Program-made: the position numbers and the translations under genes | Part shown: positions 1 to 6,762 of the stretch, piece by piece | How the letters are laid out: each line of letters opens with the position of its first letter | Position numbering within the stretch: position 1 is the stretch's first letter | Source of the DNA: Chloroflexota bacterium | GTDB lineage: Bacteria > Chloroflexota > Limnocylindria > QHBO01 | Length of the DNA: 8,663 bases | NCBI GenBank assembly: GCA_005879775.1 | Contig: VBJX01000120.1 | Location: 1-8,663, forward strand | Direction of reading: 5' to 3' | The notes under the pieces: model-generated | Told to the model about the DNA's origin: nothing | Database searches by the model: none | Seen by the model: only the letters and a program-made list of their open reading frames with translations

Positions 1-1636
1 TCCACGGCAAGGCAGCCGATGCGCCGCGCGGGATGACGGCAAATTGATCCGCCTCGACGTGGAGCCACGGGCCTTCTTCGCCGTCCGGCCAGGTAACCCG
101 CACCTCGGCGCTCGTCGCCGGACCCAGCCCGAGGTGGAGCCAGCCGAGCTCACCACCCGCATGCCCCCCGCCGATCGTGAGCTCGCGCCGGATAGTCAGA
201 TCGCCGATCCGCAGATCAACCCATGCCCCGATCGCATCGCGATTCGGACCGGACTGGCGGATCTCGAGCATGAGCCAGTGACCCATCGGAGCCGGCGCCT
301 CGGCCGACCCGCTGCCGACGTTGCGCCAGACGACCGCATCGGCTCCGAAGTTGACCTCGACGAGGTCGAGCAGGCCGTCGAGGTTGAGGTCGGCGAGGGC
401 AGCGCCACGGCCACGCTCGAAACGCAGGATCCCGGCCTCATCGGCGGACTCGACGAAGGTCCCATCGGGCTGGCCGATGAACAGGTCGCTCGGGTCACGC
501 TTCGCGTAATCGGCCTGCGCGGCGACGTTGCCTTTCGAGACGAAGAGATCGGTGAAGCCGTCGTTGTTGACATCGGCGAACTCGGGGTGCCACGCGGTCG
601 AAGGCAGGGTGGTGTCTCCGCTGAACGGCCGCGTGGCGGTCACGCCGCGTTTCAGGGCGATGTCCCGATATGCGGGCTGCGATCTTCCCGTGGCCAGAGT
701 CTGCAGCTTGTTGTCCGCCTGACTGGTGAGATACACCTCCGGCAGCCCGTCCCCGGTCAGGTCCTGGCTGGCGATCCCCATCCCCCAGATCTGCAGCGGT
801 CGCCAGCCGTCATCGGCGGTGTACTGGATCGGCGCCTGCCCTGGGTTCATGCGCCACATCTGCTCGGAGCCATCCGTGTAGTACTGCCGATCGTTTGAGA
901 CGCGCAGGTCGCGTCTGTCGGATCCGTCCCACGAGCTGAAGAGCATCGAGAGGGCGCAGTAGCCGGGGACAAGCGGCGTCGCCGGCGCGTAGCCGGATCC
1001 GTCGGCCTTGGGGCGCAGGAGCGCATCCCGGTCGCAGGTGAAGGTCGTCTCGCCCTGGGCGTCAAGCATCAGGTAATGCCCGATCGCCAGGGTCGGCAGC
1101 TGGGCATCGCCCTCCCAGGTCGCGCTGAAGGCCGTGGTGTGGCCGTCGATTCCGGTGAAGCCCAGCGCCTCATTCGCCCGTTCGAAGGTGCAGTCGCCGT
1201 TGCCCCGCAGCAGCACGTTCTCCCCGATCCGCAGGACGGCCAGGTCCACCTTGCCATCGCCGTCGATGTCGAGCGGGTAGGCGCCGTTGACACTGGTCAG
1301 GTCCGTCGCCGGCGATGAGACGTGGTCGAAGCGCAGCGCTCCGCCCACCGCCGACCGGTTGCGATACAGCGCGGCCGGTCGCTCCCCTCCGGCGAAGTAG
1401 AGGTCCGGCAGGCCATCGCCATTGCAGTCGAAGACGGCGACCCCGCCGCCGACCTGGAAGAGATCGGGGTCGCCGTAGCGAACCGAGATGCCGGACGCTT
1501 CCGTCTCGTCCACGAAGTGAGGCGGGCCGGCGGCTACCGTCGGGGTGGCCGGCCGAAGGAGGAGCAGGCCGGCGCCGCCCAGGACCGCGCCGGCGAGAAG
1601 GACGGCTGCGGCGAGCGCTGCGCGTCGAGGCGTCAC
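1..1636 (-). CDS. CRTAC1-family protein: FG-GAP/VCBS repeats plus ASPIC/UnbV domain (3' end cut by window edge)
   Basis: The minus strand is open from a GTG at 1636 to the left edge, giving 545 residues and no stop. Residues 1-28 are basic then hydrophobic (TPRR, then an Ala/Leu-rich run), a signal peptide or membrane anchor, so the protein is probably exported. Five calcium-binding-type FG-GAP/VCBS loops are visible: DCNGDGLPD (70-78), DIDGDGKVD (123-131), DLTGDGLPE (292-300), DVNNDGFTD (355-363) and DLNLDGLLD (416-424). These fit a seven-bladed beta-propeller fold. Residues about 466-520 match an ASPIC/UnbV domain: NRDAIGAWV, then HLGLGP and VTWPDG. This order is typical of the CRTAC1 family, whose biochemical role is poorly known; carbohydrate or surface binding is only a guess. 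It starts 10 nt after the haloperoxidase stop with no clear Shine-Dalgarno, so translation is probably coupled. The true start could lie a few codons away, and the C-terminus is missing. Confidence 0.88.
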   Translation of the reverse strand, partial: MTPRRAALAAAVLLAGAVLGGAGLLLLRPATPTVAAGPPHFVDETEASGISVRYGDPDLFQVGGGVAVFDCNGDGLPDLYFAGGERPAALYRNRSAVGGALRFDHVSSPATDLTSVNGAYPLDIDGDGKVDLAVLRIGENVLLRGNGDCTFERANEALGFTGIDGHTTAFSATWEGDAQLPTLAIGHYLMLDAQGETTFTCDRDALLRPKADGSGYAPATPLVPGYCALSMLFSSWDGSDRRDLRVSNDRQYYTDGSEQMWRMNPGQAPIQYTADDGWRPLQIWGMGIASQDLTGDGLPEVYLTSQADNKLQTLATGRSQPAYRDIALKRGVTATRPFSGDTTLPSTAWHPEFADVNNDGFTDLFVSKGNVAAQADYAKRDPSDLFIGQPDGTFVESADEAGILRFERGRGAALADLNLDGLLDLVEVNFGADAVVWRNVGSGSAEAPAPMGHWLMLEIRQSGPNRDAIGAWVDLRIGDLTIRRELTIGGGHAGGELGWLHLGLGPATSAEVRVTWPDGEEGPWLHVEADQFAVIPRGASAALPW

Positions 1637-1646
1637 CAGCCGACGA

Positions 1647-3521
1647 TCAGGAGCTGGCGGTGCCGTCGTAGTACCTCTGCGCAAGCGACCAGGCAGCCCT
1701 CCCGCATTGCGATCCGATGATGCGCCCGGTGAAGTCGTCGGCCTGGATATGGATGCCACCCCAGAGGCGCGACTGGCCCGCCTGGTCCGATGCGTCGAAG
1801 TAGGTCGCCCACTCCAGGCGAATGCCGGTCGTCGGGCCCTTCTCGAATTTCAGTGAGCCGGCCTTGATCGTGTAACCGCTCACTCCGCCCGGGAAGTACT
1901 CGCTGCCGGTGAACCCGGTCAGCACCTCGGCCGCCGCCCGGCTGAAGGTGCTGTGACCCGAAGCGTACCCGGGGAACGAGGGGGTCACGAAGGTCGGAAG
2001 CTGATACGGGACCCAGGTCGAGGCCAGGATCCATGCCGCGCCCCCCACCTGCGTCTTTGCATCCGCGGGATTCCCGGCCCAGGCGTGCACCGCGATCTCG
2101 CCCTCATGTCCGGCCAGCGCGGCGTGGCGGCCGCCGGGAGCCGTGGTGGTGGGCGTGATCACCTCGATCAGGCCCGGAACGAGCGGCAGCCCTTCCGGGT
2201 TGTATGAGGGACCGTTCGGGTCTGACGACTGGCCGAGACCGCCCATGTACCGGATCAGCGAGATCGGCCTGCTCGAGTCGTAATAGCCCTTGAGGCCCCA
2301 CGCCGCGATCGCCGCGTCGTGCACGGCTCCGTTCACGGCCAGGTAAAGCTTCACATCCCACTGGAGACGATCGACCTTCGGGCCCTTCCCGCCGATCTGG
2401 AGGTTTTGCGTCAGCTCGTCAGAGACGAGGTTCGCCAGCACGTTCCAATGGCCGGGCGGCGTCTCCGACTTCGGACCATCGGCCCAGAACTCGGCCATGA
2501 CTCGGCCGAAATCGGCGCGGTTCACGACATCGGGTGGGTAGGGCTGACCGGTCGCCGGGTTGACCTGATGACCGCTGCCGTCATTCGAGCCGAGGGAGTT
2601 CCCACCACGCGCGCCCGGCGAAGCGTCGATCGTGGTCGCATCCGCCGGGTCGAGCTCGCTGCTGTCCCTGATGACCTCCACCAGCTGAGCCTTGAGGACA
2701 GAATCCGTCGTCGGATCGCCGAGCCGCGGTGGTGGACCGGGATCGATCGGCGTCCCATTCGGTCCCGCGGCTGGAAGGGCAAAGCCGGTGACATGCCCCC
2801 ACTGGGTGCCGATCGCGACCTGCACCCCATTGGTCACCGGGATCCCGTTCTGGCTGATCATGTGCTCGATCTGGAGTGGCTGCCAGCGATTCGGGTCGGC
2901 CATCACCGCGCCTTGACCGGCCACGACCAGCGGGCCGTTGACCGGCTTGTAGTTCTTGTCGGCATAGCCATCGGCCTGGTTGGACCCGTCGCCGAGGCTC
3001 GCGGCGATGATCGTCTTGGCGACCCGGTTGCCGATGGCGGCCGGCGAGTCACCATCGGTCGCGGTCACGGTCAACGGGTAGCAGAGGCTGTCCATGACGT
3101 CATCGAACTCGGAGAGCGAATCGGCGCCCCCGACCGCCTTGAGGTAGCGCGAGCTGAGAATCCGGTAGGCGGCGTAGCTGATCGCCTCGTTGCGAGCCGC
3201 CGCCGCATCGGAGGCCGTGTGCTTCTCGGTGAAGAAGACGCCATCCGCCGTGGGGTCGTAGGTCGCCCAGGCGTCCCACATGGCCGCCGACAGGTGGTAG
3301 AGGTTTCGGGCATGCAGGGGAGGGTTCGGCAGGGCACGGCGAATCGCATCGAGGAGCGCCTCGTCCCAGCGGCGAGCCACGGACCATTCGGGGTGCTGAA
3401 TGGCTGCGGTGCAGGTCGGCTCCGATTCCCAGGGCCGCGCCACGACGGCGAAGGCTCCGACCCCTAGCAGTGCCACGATCAGGATCGCCGCACCGACCCT
3501 GCGAAGAGGTACTCGCTCCAT
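1647..3521 (-). CDS. Vanadium-dependent haloperoxidase / PAP2-superfamily protein, membrane-anchored or secreted
   Basis: This is a complete 624-residue protein. Residues 9-28 form a hydrophobic segment after MERVPLRR, so the enzyme is exported or tethered outside the membrane. The C-terminal half carries the full vanadate/phosphate-binding signature: K411-x6-R418-P419 (in KGYYDSSRP), S521-G522-H523 (in GYASGHSTFSRAA), and S584-R585-x5-H591-x3-D595 (in SRLWGGIHIQADD). In the family, Lys, both Arg, Ser and Gly hold vanadate, H523 is the acid-base residue and H591 bonds the vanadium. Members use peroxide to oxidise halides, or act as acid phosphatases. The length of about 600 residues and the long helical N-terminal part favour the haloperoxidase branch over small PAP2 phosphatases. 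The substrate cannot be read from sequence. The ATG at 3521 shares one base with the TGA of the upstream oxidoreductase (TGATG), and GGAGAAGG lies 6 nt before it, so the start is secure. The partner gene 10 nt downstream encodes another exported protein. Confidence 0.9.
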   Translation of the reverse strand: MERVPLRRVGAAILIVALLGVGAFAVVARPWESEPTCTAAIQHPEWSVARRWDEALLDAIRRALPNPPLHARNLYHLSAAMWDAWATYDPTADGVFFTEKHTASDAAAARNEAISYAAYRILSSRYLKAVGGADSLSEFDDVMDSLCYPLTVTATDGDSPAAIGNRVAKTIIAASLGDGSNQADGYADKNYKPVNGPLVVAGQGAVMADPNRWQPLQIEHMISQNGIPVTNGVQVAIGTQWGHVTGFALPAAGPNGTPIDPGPPPRLGDPTTDSVLKAQLVEVIRDSSELDPADATTIDASPGARGGNSLGSNDGSGHQVNPATGQPYPPDVVNRADFGRVMAEFWADGPKSETPPGHWNVLANLVSDELTQNLQIGGKGPKVDRLQWDVKLYLAVNGAVHDAAIAAWGLKGYYDSSRPISLIRYMGGLGQSSDPNGPSYNPEGLPLVPGLIEVITPTTTAPGGRHAALAGHEGEIAVHAWAGNPADAKTQVGGAAWILASTWVPYQLPTFVTPSFPGYASGHSTFSRAAAEVLTGFTGSEYFPGGVSGYTIKAGSLKFEKGPTTGIRLEWATYFDASDQAGQSRLWGGIHIQADDFTGRIIGSQCGRAAWSLAQRYYDGTASS

Positions 3522-4511
3522 CAGGTGCCTTCTCCGCCGATGGTGGCGTCTGCCTCGGCTCCGGCGCCGTTCGTGTCACCGGAGTGGAAGAGGCGCTCGA
3601 TCACCCGAAGGTTAGCCACCGCGTCCTGCGGCGGAACCGGGGTCGGCGTGCCGTCGAGGATGGCAGCTGCGAAGAGGGACGCCTCCACGGCGTACGGATC
3701 GGCGGTGGCAAAGGTGATCGTCTCGGTGGCCGGACTGACCGGCGGGTCGCCCCCATGCGTCACGTAGATCTCCGTCGGCCGGTCAGGCGGGATGTTGAAC
3801 GGGATGCCGAGGGGATGCGAACGTTGCGACCCCACCGGGAAACTCCAGGAAGCCGCTGGTCAGGATGTCGACGCCGGAATCCGGGTCGCGCAGGATCGAA
3901 GCCTCGACGCGAGTCGGCTCGTCGTCGAAGAGCATCCGCGACAGGTTGACGCTATAGCAGCCGATGTCATAGAGCGCTCCACCGCCAGCCTCGAGGACAT
4001 TCCTGATGTTGGCCGGATCGTCATTGAAATACGAGAACCAGCTCTGGACTGCCACCAGCCTGCCGATGCGGCCCGATGCGACGAGCTGGCGCACGGCGAC
4101 CCAGGACGGGTGCAGGCGATACATGAATGCCTCCATCAGCCGCACCCCCTCGGCCTCGGCGACGTCGATCATGCGTTGCGCATCCGCAGCGGTGAGTGCC
4201 AGTGGCTTCTCGCAGAGGACATGCTTCCCCGCCCGGGCGGCGGCCATTGCCCACTCGGAGTGCAGGTGATTTGGAAGGGGGATGTAGACGGCATCGACCT
4301 GAGGATCGGCGAGCAGCGCCTGGTACGACTCGTGCGTCGTTTGAATGCCCAGCTGGCGCGCCACCTGGGTGGCGCGGGCCAGGTCGCGGGAGGCGATCGC
4401 CACGACCCTGCAGCGATCGGCCTGCTGGATGCCGGGGATCACCTTCTCCCGCGCGATCCGGGCAGTCGAGAGGATCCCCCAGCGGACCTCGGTCACGCCC
4501 TTCAACCCCAC
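3521..4511 (-). pseudogene. Gfo/Idh/MocA-family NAD(P)-dependent oxidoreductase, frameshifted with a probable internal deletion
   Basis: Two overlapping minus-strand frames together make one Gfo/Idh/MocA protein of about 330 residues: 4511-3783 (N-terminal 242 codons) and the frame ending at 3521 (open from 3835). The N-terminal Rossmann domain has WGILSTARIA (11-20), the dinucleotide-binding loop. It is followed by the catalytic-lysine motif EKP (101-103, K102) and GGGALYDIGCYSVN (176-189) of the substrate domain. These resemble NADP-dependent D-xylose dehydrogenase and 1,5-anhydrofructose reductase relatives, so a sugar substrate is likely but not proven. Good similarity ends at FPGGVATF (224-231) and resumes in the other frame at IPFNIPPDRP. 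The family normally has about 20 more residues between these blocks (a strand plus a GTEG-type turn), and they are missing here. The GTG at 4511 overlaps the SDR stop by 10 nt; a GTG at 4496 is an alternative start. If the lesion is real, the enzyme is dead. If it is a sequence error, this is a normal CDS. Confidence 0.82.
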
Positions 4512-5209
4512 GAGGGCTCGGCGACCGGCCGGAACGCAACCTCCAGGATCCTGTGGTTCCTCGGGCGGGTGAGGACGAAGAGCACCGTCTGGGCCACGTC
4601 ATCGGGCGTCATCATCCCCGCCAGCTGCGGCATGTCCGGAGTCCGCCCGTGGCCCATCGCAAAGTCGGTCGCCACGCCGCCGGGGCAGACGCTGGTGCAG
4701 CGCACGCCGCGCTCGCGGAGCTCGTGATCGAGGGCGCTCGTCATGCCCACCTGCGCGAACTTGGAGGCGCAGTAGGCGACCTCGTTCGGCAGCCCGCGCC
4801 GACCGGCCTCGCTGGCGATGGTGACGATATCGGCGGCGTCACTCTTCAGCAGCTCGGGGAGCGCGGCGCGAACCGCGTAGAGCGCGCCCTTCACATTGAC
4901 CTCGATCATCTCCTCGAGGTCGGCTGCGGGGAGATCGAGGAACGGCCCGTAGGCCCCGACGCCGGCATTCACGACCAGGATGTCAAGCTGGCCGAAGCGG
5001 CTGACGGTGGCGGTCACCATCGCCTCGAGCGACGCGGGGTCGCGGACGTCGCACGCCTGGGCCAGGGCTCCTTCCACGCCCGGGTTGTCACCGCTGCGGG
5101 AGGCGACCGCAACCTGCGCGCCGGCTTCCGCGAGCGTCCTGGCGATGGCCGCCCCGATGCCTCTGCTGGCCCCCGTGACGAGGGCAACTCTCCCTTGCAA
5201 CAGGCTCAT
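4502..5209 (-). CDS. Short-chain dehydrogenase/reductase (classical SDR family)
   Basis: This is a complete classical SDR of 235 residues. Numbered from the ATG at 5209, it has the cofactor loop TGASRGIG (12-19), the acidic CDV turn near 54-56, NAG (81-83), N105 of the catalytic tetrad (in VNVKG), S133 (in IASEAG) and Y146-x3-K150 (YCASK). The CPGGVATDF stretch after the active site is also typical. It should reversibly oxidise an alcohol or reduce a ketone with NAD(P) in the cytoplasm; SDR sequence alone does not give the substrate. A GTG at 5218 is in frame, but it lies inside the Shine-Dalgarno AAGGAGGT (5224-5217), which sits 7 nt before the ATG at 5209, so the ATG is chosen. It is the first gene of the minus-strand operon, and its stop overlaps the sugar-oxidoreductase gene. 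That position suggests the two dehydrogenases act on related metabolites. Confidence 0.9.
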   Translation of the reverse strand: MSLLQGRVALVTGASRGIGAAIARTLAEAGAQVAVASRSGDNPGVEGALAQACDVRDPASLEAMVTATVSRFGQLDILVVNAGVGAYGPFLDLPAADLEEMIEVNVKGALYAVRAALPELLKSDAADIVTIASEAGRRGLPNEVAYCASKFAQVGMTSALDHELRERGVRCTSVCPGGVATDFAMGHGRTPDMPQLAGMMTPDDVAQTVLFVLTRPRNHRILEVAFRPVAEPSWG

Positions 5210-5216
5210 CGCGCGC

Positions 5217-5224
5217 ACCTCCTT
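5217..5224 (-). promoter_or_regulatory. Strong ribosome binding site deciding the SDR start
   Basis: AAGGAGGT on the minus strand, 7 nt upstream of the ATG at 5209, is an almost perfect anti-SD match. It excludes the in-frame GTG at 5218, which would overlap this site. It is the strongest ribosome site in the left operon and fits a leader gene whose followers are translationally coupled. Confidence 0.75.
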
Positions 5225-5299
5225 GGCGGCCGGTCAGGCAGCAGGACTCAGGGGCCGGACACGGAGGATCCGGCTTGACAGTTCACCCTTGGATCGACG

Positions 5300-5308
5300 A
5301 GCCTAGCA
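5300..5308 (-). promoter_or_regulatory. Possible extended -10 promoter element for the minus-strand operon
   Basis: Read on the minus strand, 5308-5300 is TGCTAGGCT, which fits the TGnTAnnnT pattern of an extended -10 box. It lies about 90 nt before the SDR ATG. No recognisable -35 hexamer lies 16-18 nt upstream, which extended -10 promoters can tolerate. Short matches like this also occur by chance, so this is only a candidate. Confidence 0.22.
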
Positions 5309-5492
5309 CAGGCATCTGCATACCCCGGGCGCCGTCAGGTCGTGCTGTTCACACTGCGACTCGAGACGGTCACAACGGCGGCGAATGCGCCTCGTGGAGT
5401 TACCACGAACCGCCAGCCGGTGAGTCGAGGAGGGTGTGGCCTACGGAGTTGGCACGTGCGCTTCACCCGCACCGCGTTTATTGCTTCTGATT

Positions 5493-5500
5493 GGGAGAGG
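5493..5500 (+). promoter_or_regulatory. Ribosome binding site fixing the xylF start
   Basis: GGGAGAGG ends 6 nt before the ATG at 5507. The encoded protein then begins directly with a lipoprotein signal peptide. Both facts support this start over the in-frame candidate 55 codons upstream at 5342, which has no ribosome site and would bury the signal peptide. Confidence 0.65.
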
Positions 5501-5506
5501 AACAGC

Positions 5507-6670
5507 ATGTCGATTCGCAAACTGGCGGTACTGACCGCAATCGCCGCGGTCACCCTCGCGGCCTGCTCCAGCGCCTCGCCGAGTGCGAGCGCGAGTGGGA
5601 GCGCCGCGGGAAGCGCGGCGGCCGCGTGCACCGTTGGCGTCTCCTGGAACAACTACCAGCAGCCGCGCTGGGCGGCACATGACCAGCCCAACATCAAGAA
5701 GACTGTCGAGGATGGAGGCGGCACATACATCGATGCCGACGCCAATCTGAGCGACGAGCAGCAGCTGACCGACGTCGACACACTCATCTCGAAGGGTGCC
5801 ACCGTCCTGATCCTGCTGGCACAGAACCAGACCTCGATCCTGCCGGCGGTCGCCAAGGCCAAGGATGCCGGCATCCCGGTGATCGCCTATGACCGCCTCA
5901 TCGAGGATCCGAGCGTCATGTACATCACGTTCAACAACGTGGGCGTGGGCGAGGCCGAGGCCAAGGCCATCCTGGACAAGGTCCCGACGGGCAACTACGT
6001 CCTGATCAAGGGCGACCCCGGCGACCCGAACGCATCCACCTTCCTGCCCCAGGGCTGGGACAACGCCGGGCTGAAGGACAAGGTGACGTCCGGTGACATC
6101 ACTCTCCTCAATGGGCCCGATGGAACCCCCACCGAAGCATGGAAGACCGAGAAGGCCCAGGCCAACATGGAGGCGATCATCGACAAGGCCGTCGCCGACG
6201 GCAAGACGATCGACGCCATCCTGGCGGAGAACGACAGCACGGCGCTCGGCGTCGTGGGTGCCCTCACCGCCAAGAGCTACGGCTTCCCGCCCCTCAGCGG
6301 GCAGGACGGCGACCCCGCCAACCTGAACAATGTGGCGCTCGGCAAGCAGTACGTCGACGTCTGGAAGAACGCCAACGAGCTTGGCAAGACAGCTGGTGCC
6401 GCTGCACTGGCTCTATGCCAGGGAACGGCATTGGCCGATGTGACCCTGCCCGATGGCCTGATCGACCCGACCGTCGCGCCGACGGCCGGACTCAAGGCCA
6501 CCGACTTCCAGACCCCGGGCGGGAAGACGGTCAGTTCGTTCATCCTCCAGCCGACTCCGCTCACCGCTGACAACCTCGATGTCGCGATCGCCGGTGGGCA
6601 GATCAGCAAGGCGGACCTGTGCAAGGGGGTCGACGCGACAAGCCCAACGGCGCCTGCCGCGTGTAAGTGA
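5507..6670 (+). CDS. xylF: D-xylose-type sugar ABC transporter, substrate-binding lipoprotein
   Basis: This 387-residue lipoprotein is the extracytoplasmic receptor of the importer encoded downstream. MSIRK is followed by a hydrophobic run and the lipobox LAAC with lipidated Cys20. Residues 21-40 are a Ser/Ala/Gly-rich flexible spacer. The mature domain is a periplasmic-binding-protein-1 type fold of the XylF group: RW near 54-55, DADANLSDEQQL (76-87), IPVIAYDRLI (123-132), YITFNN (139-144), GNYVLIKGDPGDPNA (162-176), AILAENDSTA (237-246) and SGQDGD (264-269). These blocks line up well with E. coli XylF, although several ligand-side positions differ (FNN for FDN, SGQDGD for SGQDAD), so xylose is likely but another pentose or hexose is possible. 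Three further cysteines (C304, C372, C386) could form disulfides. The gene opens the plus-strand operon and is followed by a strong hairpin before the permease. No frameshift is seen here. Confidence 0.88.
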   Translation: MSIRKLAVLTAIAAVTLAACSSASPSASASGSAAGSAAAACTVGVSWNNYQQPRWAAHDQPNIKKTVEDGGGTYIDADANLSDEQQLTDVDTLISKGATVLILLAQNQTSILPAVAKAKDAGIPVIAYDRLIEDPSVMYITFNNVGVGEAEAKAILDKVPTGNYVLIKGDPGDPNASTFLPQGWDNAGLKDKVTSGDITLLNGPDGTPTEAWKTEKAQANMEAIIDKAVADGKTIDAILAENDSTALGVVGALTAKSYGFPPLSGQDGDPANLNNVALGKQYVDVWKNANELGKTAGAAALALCQGTALADVTLPDGLIDPTVAPTAGLKATDFQTPGGKTVSSFILQPTPLTADNLDVAIAGGQISKADLCKGVDATSPTAPAACK

Positions 6671-6700
6671 CGTTCCTCGACCGCTGACCTAGCGATGAAG

Positions 6701-6732
6701 CCTGCGCCCCCGGGACCTCCCGGGGGCGCAGG
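6701..6732 (+). terminator. Perfect GC-rich hairpin between xylF and the permease gene (attenuator, terminator or mRNA stabiliser)
   Basis: CCTGCGCCCCCGGGA (6701-6715) and TCCCGGGGGCGCAGG (6718-6732) are exact reverse complements, giving 14-15 bp with a very short loop (CC, or ACCT if the last pair opens). The next bases are TCTGTAAA, so there is no T-run and classic intrinsic termination is uncertain. In binding-protein transporter operons, a hairpin at this place commonly protects the binding-protein message or lets only part of transcription pass. Either would give excess binding protein over permease, which fits the layout here. Confidence 0.7.
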
Positions 6733-6745
6733 TCTGTAAACTGCA

Positions 6746-6760
6746 CGGCCAGGAGGGCCG
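6746..6760 (+). promoter_or_regulatory. Ribosome binding site of the permease gene, set inside a small inverted repeat
   Basis: AGGAGG at 6751-6756 lies 6 nt before the GTG at 6763, which fixes this start. The flanks CGGCC (6746-6750) and GGCCG (6756-6760) are exact reverse complements, so the site could form a 5-bp hairpin with AGGAG in the loop. The ribosome site is certain enough; any regulatory role of the fold is speculation. Confidence 0.6.
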
Positions 6761-6762
6761 AC

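Larger units (their letters stand above)
5225..5506. promoter_or_regulatory. Divergent intergenic region between the oxidoreductase/haloperoxidase operon and the sugar importer
   Basis: About 280 nt hold no supportable gene and must contain the start signals of both operons. Visible elements are a perfect TTGACA at 5275-5280 on the plus strand, which lacks a matching -10 at 16-18 nt; an extended -10-like TGCTAGGCT on the minus strand (5308-5300); an inverted repeat GCCGGA/TCCGGC-like at 5254-5274 (6-bp arms if the outer pair is included); and the 8-bp palindrome GCACGTGC at 5452-5459. A long frame runs into xylF from 5342 without its own ribosome site, so it is treated as read-through of an open frame. 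Shared regulation of the two operons is plausible, but no regulator gene is in view and no operator is firmly identified. Confidence 0.5.

Noticed and set aside
44..898. Plus-strand open frame of 284 codons at the left end
   Set aside because: It is antisense to the FG-GAP/ASPIC gene, whose minus-strand frame has clear DxDxDGxxD loops and an ASPIC domain. The plus-strand product has no recognisable motif and is a by-product of high GC.
2319..3467. Plus-strand open frame of 382 codons
   Set aside because: It lies fully opposite the haloperoxidase gene. The product is Arg/Gly/Val-rich with no domain, and the opposite strand has every catalytic motif.
5216..5218. GTG start for the SDR gene
   Set aside because: It overlaps the AAGGAGGT ribosome site that serves the ATG at 5209.
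3792..5278. Long plus-strand open frames (3792-4727 and 4196-5278)
   Set aside because: They are antisense to the Gfo/Idh and SDR genes, low in complexity and without ribosome sites. They only reflect codon bias of the true genes.
5275..5280. TTGACA as the -35 of a xylF promoter
   Set aside because: The hexamer is perfect, but no plausible -10 follows at 16-18 nt, and it is more than 220 nt from the ATG. It is kept only as a note in the intergenic entry.
5342..5506. N-terminal extension of xylF by 55 codons
   Set aside because: It has no Shine-Dalgarno at 5342, and the extension would put a lipoprotein signal peptide in the middle of the protein. The ATG at 5507 has GGGAGAGG at the right distance.
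5560..5626. Repetitive AGCGCGAGTGGGAGC-like stretch as a tandem repeat element
   Set aside because: It encodes the Ser/Ala/Gly spacer after the lipobox in xylF. The repetition comes from the amino-acid composition, not from a separate DNA repeat.
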